Below, in pieces: positions 1 through 6,300 of a stretch of DNA of 16,539 nt. The notes below the pieces were generated by a model that was not told the DNA's origin, ran no database searches, and worked only from the letters and a program-made list of their open reading frames with translations. Every line of letters starts with the position of its first letter. The stretch's first letter is position 1. A program made the position numbers and the translations under genes. Origin of the DNA: CAYNSB01 sp964399625 (GTDB lineage Bacteria; Planctomycetota; Phycisphaerae; Phycisphaerales; UBA1924). The stretch spans positions 1-16,539 of the forward strand of contig CAYNSB010000066.1 of assembly GCA_964399625.1 (NCBI GenBank). Reading direction: 5' to 3'.

Positions 1-1046
1 AACGCCGTGAGCGTGCCGCCCCAGGCGACGATGGGCAGGGCGTGCTCGGAGGACTGGAAGAGCGGGTACGTGCGTGCGATGAGATACACGCCCGCGGTCA
101 CCATTGTCGCCGCGTGGATGAGCGCGCTCACCGGCGTGGGGCCTTCCATCGCGTCCGGGAGCCAGACGTACAGCGGCAACTGCGCCGACTTGCCGAACGC
201 CCCCACCATCAGCAGCATCGGGATCAGCTGGACGGTCCAGGGGATGCTCGACCACTCGCCGGCCTTGGCCAGCTCAAGATAGTTCTTCAGCTCGGCGCTC
301 GCGAAGAGCTCGCGGTACTCGAGCGTGCCGAACTTCACGAAGATCAGCATGATCCCCAGGGCGAGCCCCAGGTCGCCGATGCGGTTCATGATGAACGCCT
401 TCTTCGCGGCGGCGACGGCGCTGGGCTTCTTGTAGAAGTAGCCGATGAGCAGGTACGAGCAGAGCCCCACGCCCTCCCACCCCAGGTAGAGCATCAGGAA
501 GTTGTCCCCCATGACCAGGCACGCCATGGAGAACACGAACAAACCGAAGGCCACGAAGAAGCGGCAGTAGCCCGGGCCCACGTCGTGGCTCATGTACTCG
601 CTCGCGTAGAGCGCGATGAGCGTCGCGAGCCCCGTCACAAAGAGCATCCACAGGCACGTCAGCGAGTCCAGGTAGAACGAGAAGTTCGCGACCAGCGATT
701 GGCCCGCGGCGGGGGCGCCCGGCTTGGCCCAGCTGAAGTTGATCCAGTCGAACGCCTTGACGGAGACCGCGCCGCCGTGCAGCCCCTGCACGTGCTGGTA
801 CATGCCCAGCGTGAGAAGGAACGAGATCGCGAGGCACGCGACCGTGACAAACGCGGGGAGTTTCGAGCGGACCTTGAAGATCGCGCACAGCGTGCACAGC
901 AGCACGCTCAGGATCGGGAGCGCCGGAATGAATCCGGCCAGACCGGGGAAGGAGAACGCGCCCGGCGCCGCGCCGCCCTCGGAAGCCGCCACCGCCCCGC
1001 CCAGCAGGTTCGTCAGTCCCGAGATGCCCTCCGCGATCGTCGCCAC
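1..1046 (-). CDS. nuoL: NADH-quinone oxidoreductase subunit L, N-terminal part (gene runs off left edge)
   Basis: NuoL is an antiporter-like, proton-translocating membrane subunit of complex I. The window holds the first 348 codons; the C-terminal half and the long lateral helix lie beyond base 1. My reading of the minus strand gives the family core: GDNFLMLYLGWEGVGL, NRIGDLGLALG, GKSAQLPLYVWLPDAMEGP and SALIHAATMVTAGVYLIAR. The glutamate of WEGVG (E191) and the lysine of GKSAQ (K286) correspond to the essential Glu/Lys pair of the proton channel. The start is a GTG at 1046, preceded by AAAGGA with a 5-base spacer, a good Shine-Dalgarno. The first 35 residues are a short Gly/Ala-rich leader before the first helix. 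The gene follows nuoK after 57 bases on the same strand and is surely co-transcribed with nuoJK. Identity is very secure; only the exact start is uncertain. Confidence 0.97.
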   Translation of the reverse strand, partial: MATIAEGISGLTNLLGGAVAASEGGAAPGAFSFPGLAGFIPALPILSVLLCTLCAIFKVRSKLPAFVTVACLAISFLLTLGMYQHVQGLHGGAVSVKAFDWINFSWAKPGAPAAGQSLVANFSFYLDSLTCLWMLFVTGLATLIALYASEYMSHDVGPGYCRFFVAFGLFVFSMACLVMGDNFLMLYLGWEGVGLCSYLLIGYFYKKPSAVAAAKKAFIMNRIGDLGLALGIMLIFVKFGTLEYRELFASAELKNYLELAKAGEWSSIPWTVQLIPMLLMVGAFGKSAQLPLYVWLPDAMEGPTPVSALIHAATMVTAGVYLIARTYPLFQSSEHALPIVAWGGTLTA

Positions 1047-1053
1047 TGTCGTC

Positions 1054-1097
1054 CTTTGTGCTTTCCTCTGTGCCTTCGTGCCCGAGTGCCTTGGTGC
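1054..1097. repeat. Short-unit repeat in the nuoK-nuoL spacer
   Basis: On the plus strand the spacer reads as consecutive units ending in GTGC: CTTTGTGC, a 12-base unit TTTCCTCTGTGC, CTTCGTGC, CCGAGTGC and CTTGGTGC, so four of five units are exactly 8 bases. On the coding (minus) strand this is a purine-rich GCACNAAG-type run, and its last AAAGGA serves as the nuoL Shine-Dalgarno. No coding frame in it looks real. I recall similar CTTTGTGCCTTCGTGCC-like mosaics scattered between genes in several bacterial phyla, but cannot confirm that here. Confidence 0.75.
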
Positions 1098-1103
1098 CCG
1101 CTT

Positions 1104-1457
1104 CTACCCCTTCATCTGCGTCCATTCCTCGGCGTTGAGGCTCTCGCGGCGGCGGAATAGCAGCACCACGAGCGCCAACGCCATCGCCGCCTCGGCCGCG
1201 GCGACCGTGATCACGAAGATCATGAACGTCTCGCCGTGGTGGTTCAGGTGATAACGTGCGAAGGCGATGAGCGCGATCCCCGCCGCCTGGAACATCAGCT
1301 CCGTGCACAGGAACATGATGATCAGGTTGCGCCGCGTCGTGAACCCCACGAGCCCCAGCGCGAACATCGCCGCCGAAACGAACAGGTAGTGGGCCAGCGT
1401 CAGCCCGTGCATGGGCACGGGGAAGTCCGACTGGGCGAGGGCGAGGATCGTGCTCAC
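1104..1457 (-). CDS. nuoK: NADH-quinone oxidoreductase subunit K
   Basis: NuoK is a small three-helix membrane subunit of complex I (117 residues here, about 100 in E. coli), related to MrpC and part of the E-channel/proton pathway. Three hydrophobic helices lie near residues 22-41, 44-68 and 77-101. The two conserved membrane glutamates are present as E53 (IIMFLCTELMF) and E89 (VAAAEAAMAL). Their spacing of 36 residues matches E36/E72 of the E. coli protein. The tail LNAEEWTQMKG matches the conserved NuoK ending (LNIDSVSEMRG in E. coli). The start is GTG at 1457, overlapping the nuoJ stop as GTGA, which suggests translational coupling. ATG at 1412 (residue 16, MHGLTLAHY) would give a canonical-length protein and is the main alternative start. 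The gene sits between nuoJ and nuoL in the usual order. Confidence 0.97.
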   Translation of the reverse strand: MSTILALAQSDFPVPMHGLTLAHYLFVSAAMFALGLVGFTTRRNLIIMFLCTELMFQAAGIALIAFARYHLNHHGETFMIFVITVAAAEAAMALALVVLLFRRRESLNAEEWTQMKG

Positions 1458-2425
1458 GCGATGCCCTCCGCGTCCGATCGCGCGCTCAGCAGCGCCGCGT
1501 GCCTCGCCTTGGCATCCTCATCGAGCTGCACCTGCTTGCGGGCCAGCACCACCGCCCCGAGCATGGCCATGAGCAGGATCACGCCTGCGATCTCGATCGT
1601 GCCGGGATGCTCGGCAAGCAGCGACCACGCCACGCCCTCCACGTTCTTGGGAAGCAGCTCTCGCGGCCAGTCGGCGCGGGCGATCTCGCGGACCTTTCCC
1701 GACGCGTTGATGACCTGGATCGTCCCCCGCTCCCAATCCACACCCAGTTGACCCGTGGTCTCGATGCGCACGACGTTCTCGTCGGGCTGCAGCGAGCCGG
1801 CCTCGCGCAGCGATCGCTCGATCTTGCCCGGCAGCACCGACAACAGCTGCTCGTCGGCCCCGGCGGGGGCGGGCGCCGGGAGACCCGTGCTCACGCCCCG
1901 GAACATCATCGTCGTCAGAACCGCGAGCAGAACGAACGCCGACGCCGTCGCGGCGATCGGTTCGCGGGCCACGGTGTCGTAGTCGGGGGTCGCCTCCGGG
2001 TCGTCCTCCGTCGGCGCCTGCGTCGCGAGCATGATCACGAACAGGTACGTGATCAGGATCGCGCCGGCGTAGACGATGATCAGCGCGAACGCCAGGAACT
2101 CGGCCGAAAGAATCACGAACAAACCCGCCGAGGCGAGAATCGTGAGCACGAAGTACAGCGCTGCATACACCGGCTTGGGGTGGGTGATGACGCGGAGTGC
2201 GCCCCCCAGTGCCACGACCGCGAAGACGTAGAAATAGATATTGGGCAGTCGGTCCACGCCCGCCTTGAGGCTCAGCGCGAGGATCACCAGTCCCGCCGCT
2301 GTCGCCGCCAGAAGCCCGCCAAAGACCTGCGGGCTGATCCCCTTGCGCGGCAGCGCCACGCACACACCCAGCCCGCCCAGGGCGATGAGTGAGTAGAGCA
2401 GGATGGGGTTGACGATCTGATCCAA
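1454..2425 (-). CDS. nuoJ: NADH-quinone oxidoreductase subunit J, enlarged form
   Basis: NuoJ is a membrane subunit of complex I whose third helix takes part in coupling. The canonical core is clear from residue ~62: FYVFAVVALGGALRVITH followed by PKPVYAALY, then EFLAFALIIVYAGAIL (the conserved helix-3 region) and a last helix GTIEIAGVILLMAMLG. At 323 residues it is much longer than E. coli NuoJ (184). There are two additions: about 60 N-terminal residues forming two extra hydrophobic segments (8-24 and 32-52), and a hydrophilic insert of about 95 residues (178-272) before the last helix. I chose TTG at 2425 because the hydrophobic N-terminal segment is in frame and looks coding; GGGGA lies 5 bases upstream. 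GTG at 2257 (residue 57, AAGG upstream) would give a canonical N-terminus. The stop overlaps the nuoK start. The expected upstream neighbour nuoI is absent; pgsA diverges instead, so this gene probably heads the transcript. Confidence 0.93.
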   Translation of the reverse strand: MDQIVNPILLYSLIALGGLGVCVALPRKGISPQVFGGLLAATAAGLVILALSLKAGVDRLPNIYFYVFAVVALGGALRVITHPKPVYAALYFVLTILASAGLFVILSAEFLAFALIIVYAGAILITYLFVIMLATQAPTEDDPEATPDYDTVAREPIAATASAFVLLAVLTTMMFRGVSTGLPAPAPAGADEQLLSVLPGKIERSLREAGSLQPDENVVRIETTGQLGVDWERGTIQVINASGKVREIARADWPRELLPKNVEGVAWSLLAEHPGTIEIAGVILLMAMLGAVVLARKQVQLDEDAKARHAALLSARSDAEGIA

Positions 2426-2582
2426 CGCCGTCCCCGAGCGGTGCAGGTGAGCCGAACGAACTTGTCCACGCCCGCCCTTGGGCGAGCGCGGTGAGGTCGT
2501 GAGGATAGAGCGGGGCGCATGGACCTTCAACCCACGGGGAGGTGGGGACAAATCCGGTGAGCCCGCGAACGCGGGCAGTACC
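2426..2582. promoter_or_regulatory. Divergent intergenic region between nuoJ and pgsA
   Basis: These 157 bases must hold the promoters for both the nuoJKL and pgsA transcripts, but I see no convincing -35/-10 pair on either strand. They contain three small inverted repeats: CGCCC-TT-GGGCG near 2475, CCCAC-GGGGAG-GTGGG around 2530-2547, and GCCCGCG-AA-CGCGGGC at 2561-2576. The last ends six bases before the pgsA ATG and could hinder ribosome access. A purine-rich GGGGAGGTGGGG lies about 35 bases before the ATG, too far to act as a normal Shine-Dalgarno unless the 2561-2576 hairpin folds and brings it closer. Confidence 0.45.
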
Positions 2583-3281
2583 ATGGCCCCAGTGGAACCC
2601 TCGGCGCTGCGGCGCTCCATCCCCAACGCGTTGACCCTGCTGAGGGTGATCCTCGCGGTCGTGTTCGTCGTGCTGATCAGCACCACGAGTTTCCAGAGTT
2701 CTGCCCGCTACACACCGGTGCTGGAGGTGGGCCACGGACCGTTGCTCTGGACGGTGCTTGCGGCGGCGGTCATCTTCGTCATCGCGGCGGTCACCGACGC
2801 GCTGGATGGCTTCCTCGCCAGGCGTTGGCGCGTGATCTCCCAATTTGGGCGGGTGATGGACCCGTTCGCGGACAAGCTCCTCGTGCTCGGCGCCTTTGTG
2901 CTTCTCGCCGGCCCGGGGTTCTGGGTGCCCCGATCGTCCCTTGGTTCTTCGTACTCGGGCCCGCTCCAGGTGACGGGCGTGGAGCCGTGGATGGCGGTGG
3001 TGATCCTTTCACGAGAGCTGCTCATCACCTCCCTCCGCGGGGCGCTCGAGTCCTCGGGCGTCGATTTCTCCGCCACCGCGTCCGGCAAGCTCAAGATGGT
3101 CCTGCAGTCCGTCTGCGTCCCGGTCATCCTGCTGATCGTCGGCGCGGGCAACCCGTTCGCCGAACTATCGCGGCAGATCATCACGGCCCTGGTATGGACC
3201 ACCGTGCTCATCACGTGCTGGTCGGGGCTTGTCTACGTCGCGCGGGCGATCAGGGTGAAACGCGGGCCGGATTCGCCCTAG
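2583..3281 (+). CDS. pgsA: CDP-diacylglycerol-glycerol-3-phosphate 3-phosphatidyltransferase
   Basis: This enzyme makes phosphatidylglycerol phosphate from CDP-diacylglycerol and glycerol-3-phosphate in the cytoplasmic membrane, the committed step to phosphatidylglycerol. The 232-residue protein carries the complete CDP-alcohol phosphotransferase signature D72-x2-D75-G-x2-A-R80-x8-G89-x3-D93-x3-D97. It also has the PgsA-type segment SRELLITSLRG (143-153). Hydrophobic helices lie near 14-33, 54-70, 98-110, 134-149, 172-188 and 200-221. A loop at 34-53 and another at 111-133 make it somewhat longer than E. coli PgsA (about 180). The ATG at 2583 was chosen because upstream in-frame sequence is Gly/Pro-rich with no start codon near a Shine-Dalgarno. 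pgpA, encoding the next enzyme, follows after 38 bases, which strengthens the call over other CDP-alcohol transferases. Confidence 0.94.
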   Translation: MAPVEPSALRRSIPNALTLLRVILAVVFVVLISTTSFQSSARYTPVLEVGHGPLLWTVLAAAVIFVIAAVTDALDGFLARRWRVISQFGRVMDPFADKLLVLGAFVLLAGPGFWVPRSSLGSSYSGPLQVTGVEPWMAVVILSRELLITSLRGALESSGVDFSATASGKLKMVLQSVCVPVILLIVGAGNPFAELSRQIITALVWTTVLITCWSGLVYVARAIRVKRGPDSP

Positions 3282-3319
3282 CAAGACGCCCACACCGGCA
3301 CCGGAGTACATTCCCGCCC

Positions 3320-3835
3320 ATGCCCGCCACTCACCGCCCGCAATTGCGATGGATCACCACGTTCGGCCTGGGCCACATGCGCCCCTTCCCGGGAACCTGG
3401 GGCTCGATTCCGTCGGTTCTGTTCGCGGCCGCGCTGGTGGCGAGCGGCGTTGGGCCGAACCATCACCCGCTGCTCTACAACGTGCTCATGCTGCTCGTCG
3501 CGATCATCTTCACGGCCGGATGCATCGCCCAGGGCTCCCACGCGGAGGCGATGTTCCTGAAGAAGGACCCATCGCCCGCGGTTGCCGATGAGACGGCGGG
3601 GCAGGCGATCACGCTCTTGTTCCTGCCCGTTGCGGGGCTCGCCACGCCCGCGCGAGCGGCGATCACGCTCTTGGCGGCGTTCGTGCTGTTCCGACTGATG
3701 GACATTTTCAAGCCCTTCCCCGCCTACCAAATGCAGAAGTTCCCCGCGGGCTGGGGCATCGCGCTCGATGATCTCATCGCGGGCGTGTATGCCCTGGCGG
3801 CGTTGCAACTCGGGGCCTACTTCCTGCTCCGCTAG
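3320..3835 (+). CDS. pgpA: Phosphatidylglycerophosphatase A
   Basis: This membrane phosphatase removes the phosphate from phosphatidylglycerol phosphate, the PgsA product, to give phosphatidylglycerol. The protein is 171 residues, the usual family size. All PgpA blocks are present in order: FGLGHMRPFPGTWGS (15-29), the acidic DETAGQAIT (90-98), FRLMDIFKPFPA (124-135) and WGIALDDLIAGVYA (145-158). D90, E91, D150 and D151 are the likely metal/catalytic acidic residues. Hydrophobic segments near 30-44, 51-70, 97-124 and 153-170 fit a multi-pass membrane protein. ATG at 3320 follows the pgsA stop by 38 bases with no terminator between, so the two are very probably one operon. There is no clear Shine-Dalgarno. 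Confidence 0.94.
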   Translation: MPATHRPQLRWITTFGLGHMRPFPGTWGSIPSVLFAAALVASGVGPNHHPLLYNVLMLLVAIIFTAGCIAQGSHAEAMFLKKDPSPAVADETAGQAITLLFLPVAGLATPARAAITLLAAFVLFRLMDIFKPFPAYQMQKFPAGWGIALDDLIAGVYALAALQLGAYFLLR

Positions 3836-3897
3836 GTCGCACGCGTCCTCGCGCGCCCACGGATGAAACCGGCGAGCCGAACGCCGAACAATACAGC

Positions 3898-4179
3898 ATG
3901 CACTGCCTGCTCGGACTCATCGGCTTCTTCTTCCCGCGCCTGGCGATCGTTCTGCTCTGGCTCTTCTCCGATTACCTGGGCCGGGCGTTCTCCGCGGGGC
4001 TGTGGCCCGTGCTGGGTTTCTTCTTCGCCCCGTTCACGACGCTCGCGTATGCCTGGGCGAAGAACTCGCACGGCAGCATCGACGGCATGTACCTCGTCGT
4101 CGTGATCGTGGCGGTGCTCATGGACCTGGGCGTGTTCGGCAGCGGGGCGCACGCGCGCCGCAAGAATCGCGCACGCTGA
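3898..4179 (+). CDS. Small conserved-looking three-helix membrane protein of unknown function
   Basis: The product is 93 residues with three predicted membrane segments (about 3-22, 36-53 and 63-81) and a short basic tail (RRKNRAR). The sequence is neatly membrane-patterned: LLWLFSDYLGRAF, then GLWPVLGFFFAPFTTLAYAW, a polar turn KNSHGSIDGMY, and VVVIVAVLMDLGVFG. I recall small proteins of this pattern (LLWL...YLGRA...WPVLGF...PLTTLAYA...GSIDG) from several bacterial phyla as uncharacterised proteins, but know no function. It begins 62 bases after pgpA on the same strand, so it may be in the phosphatidylglycerol operon; a link to lipid metabolism is inference from position only. Its stop is 18 bases from the stop of the convergent peptidase gene. 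Confidence 0.85.
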   Translation: MHCLLGLIGFFFPRLAIVLLWLFSDYLGRAFSAGLWPVLGFFFAPFTTLAYAWAKNSHGSIDGMYLVVVIVAVLMDLGVFGSGAHARRKNRAR

Positions 4180-4197
4180 ACGGCGTGATCGCGGTCG

Positions 4198-6258
4198 CTA
4201 GCGTCGCCAGGTGTTGTTGGAGCGATCGGTGTCCGGCAGCGCCTCGTCGGGATCGACCGTCACCTCGCGCACCGTCCGCGCCGTGCCGTCCGCGCCCTTT
4301 GTGTCCCAGCTCGCGACCCACTGGTTCGTGGTCGCCCACGCCTCCGCGGGAAGGCGACGCATCTCCTCGGTCCCGTCCGAGTACCGCACGCGGTACCTGA
4401 ACGGCAGCACGAGCGCCCCCTTGTTCGTGAACGTCACCCGCGCCTGGGTGCCCGTCTCGTCGCTCTCGACGCGGGTCACCGCGGCGTCAAACGTTCCCGT
4501 GCCGTAGAACCACCCACGCCAGAAATACGCCAGGTCCGCTCCCGCGGCGTTCTCCATGCACCGGAAGAAGTCCCACGGGCGCGGGCTCTTGAACGCCCAC
4601 GAGGCGATGTACCTGCGGAACGCGGGGTCGAACCGCTCCGGGCCCAGGATCTCCTCGCGCAGGATCTTCATGCCGATCTGCGTCTTCCAGTACTCGAGAT
4701 TCCCCAGTCGTCCGCGCCACACCTGGTCCGCGGCGGTCTCGATCGGCTGCTGCTGCCCCATCGTCATTTTCTGGATGAAGTCGTCGAGCGTGCCGCGCTT
4801 GGGCGGGTCAGCGGGGTACCGCTCCTTGCCCGAGTAGATGTTGATGAACGAGTTGAAGCCCTCGTCCATCCACGCGTGCCGGCGCTCGTCGGTGCTCACG
4901 AGCATGGGGAACCAGTTGTGCCCGATCTCGTGCGTCGTGACGCCGAAGAGCCCGCGCTCGTCCTTGCGCTCCCTGCAGAAGATCACCATGGGGTACTCCA
5001 TGCCGCCCACGACGCCGTTCACGTTCGTCGCGACGGGGTACGGGTACCGGTGCCACATCTTGCTGTAGTGCTCGATGGAGAACCTCAGGTCGTCCGTCGC
5101 CTGCCTGCTCCACAGGTCCGCGCCCTCCCGCGGGTACACCGACTGCACGAACGTCCCCTTGGGCTTGCCCTTGTCGTCGAGCGGCCCCACGTCCTTGAGC
5201 GTGCATCCATCCCACAAGAACGCCTTGGAACTCGCCCACGCCACGGTCCGCACACTGTCGGCCTTGAAGTGCCACGTGATCGCACCCTCGCCCGCCGGGC
5301 GCGTCGCGGGCGTGCCCACCTCGTCCTTCCCGATGATCGTCACGGGCTTGTCGCTCTCGCGCGCCTGCACAAGGCGATCGATCAGCACGTCCGGCAGCGT
5401 CTCGAGCGGATTCTGAAGCACGCCCGAGCACGCCACGATGTGGCTCCGCGGCACGGTCAGCCGGATGTCGAAGTTCCCGATGTTCGTGTAGAACTCGCCC
5501 TGCCCAAGGTACGGCAGCGTGTTCCACCCGTAGACGTCGTCGTACACCGCCGCCGCGGGGAACCACTGCGCGATCTGGAAGATCACGCCGTCCTTCACTT
5601 CCTCGATGCCCATCCGGTCCGCGCCGAAGGGCGGCACCTTGAATGACCACTGCATGTCCAGCGTGATCGTCCCCCCCTTCCCGCGCAGCGGCGCGGGAAG
5701 TTCGACGCGCGCAACCGTGTCGTAGACATGCACCTCCAGCGCCTTGCCATCCTTGCCCTGTGTAGAGATGGTGACGTTCTCGATCCCTCCCGAAAAGCCC
5801 CGGAACCCGAAGCGCGTGCCGGGCTCCGTCGAGAGCGTGCCCAGGCTGTCCCTTTTGTACAGGTTCTGCTCGAGGTGCAGCCAGAGGAAGTCCAGCGTGT
5901 CGGGCGAGTTGTTGGTGTAGGTGATCGTGCCCTTGGCGGTGATGGTGCGCGACTCCTCATCGAGCGTCGCGTCGATTGTGTAGTCCACCTTTTGCTGCCA
6001 GTAATCGGGCCCCGGCACGCCCGAAGGTCCGCGCACCGTGTTAGGCGCGGGCCAAGCCAACGGCGAGAAGAGCGTCGTCGCCTCCCCCACCGCCGGCGCG
6101 GGCCCGGGCTCGCGGAAGAACCGCTCGTCGACCGCCCCGGCCTTGGCATCGCCCGCGGCGCGCACGCGCTCGCTGAGCACGCCCGAGGAGCAGCCGGCGG
6201 AGATCACGCTCGCCATCGAGACAACAACCACGCACGCACGGTACATCGCGTTGACCAC
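4198..6258 (-). CDS. Lipoprotein M1-family zinc metallopeptidase
   Basis: This is a gluzincin aminopeptidase-like protein of 686 residues. The N-terminus has a hydrophobic signal ending in a lipobox ISAGC (C23), so it is probably lipid-anchored and faces the periplasm/outside. An M1-like N-terminal beta domain (about 85-310) is followed by the peptidase core. GGMEYP (418-423) is the counterpart of the GAMEN exopeptidase motif. H443-E444-x2-H447 with E466 18 residues later forms the HExxH-x18-E zinc site; E444 is the general base. The C-terminal ~100 residues look like a beta domain. The GTG start at 6258 has AAAGG seven bases upstream; ATG at 6246 lacks such spacing. comM ends 42 bases upstream on the same strand, so read-through is plausible. 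Substrates cannot be told from sequence. Confidence 0.93.
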   Translation of the reverse strand: MVNAMYRACVVVVSMASVISAGCSSGVLSERVRAAGDAKAGAVDERFFREPGPAPAVGEATTLFSPLAWPAPNTVRGPSGVPGPDYWQQKVDYTIDATLDEESRTITAKGTITYTNNSPDTLDFLWLHLEQNLYKRDSLGTLSTEPGTRFGFRGFSGGIENVTISTQGKDGKALEVHVYDTVARVELPAPLRGKGGTITLDMQWSFKVPPFGADRMGIEEVKDGVIFQIAQWFPAAAVYDDVYGWNTLPYLGQGEFYTNIGNFDIRLTVPRSHIVACSGVLQNPLETLPDVLIDRLVQARESDKPVTIIGKDEVGTPATRPAGEGAITWHFKADSVRTVAWASSKAFLWDGCTLKDVGPLDDKGKPKGTFVQSVYPREGADLWSRQATDDLRFSIEHYSKMWHRYPYPVATNVNGVVGGMEYPMVIFCRERKDERGLFGVTTHEIGHNWFPMLVSTDERRHAWMDEGFNSFINIYSGKERYPADPPKRGTLDDFIQKMTMGQQQPIETAADQVWRGRLGNLEYWKTQIGMKILREEILGPERFDPAFRRYIASWAFKSPRPWDFFRCMENAAGADLAYFWRGWFYGTGTFDAAVTRVESDETGTQARVTFTNKGALVLPFRYRVRYSDGTEEMRRLPAEAWATTNQWVASWDTKGADGTARTVREVTVDPDEALPDTDRSNNTWRR

Positions 6259-6300
6259 GGATCGACCTTTCGCAGGACGGCAAGCGTAGCCAACGCTTCC

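Noticed and set aside
1054..1097. Possible CRISPR-like or tandem satellite array.
   Set aside because: The units are 8 bases with no spacers, only five copies, and no cas genes are present.
1104..1140. The last codons of nuoK (LNAEEWTQMKG) looked as if derived from the neighbouring repeat.
   Set aside because: The tail aligns with the normal C-terminus of NuoK, e.g. LNIDSVSEMRG in E. coli, so it is ordinary coding sequence.
274..1308. Long open frame on the minus strand across nuoL and nuoK.
   Set aside because: It is the wrong frame of nuoL; the correct frame shows all NuoL motifs from the GTG at 1046.
4172..4187. Hairpin CACGC-TGAACG-GCGTG between the small membrane protein and the peptidase gene as a bidirectional terminator.
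   Set aside because: It has only five pairs and no T tract on either strand, and it overlaps the stop codon; not enough to call a terminator.
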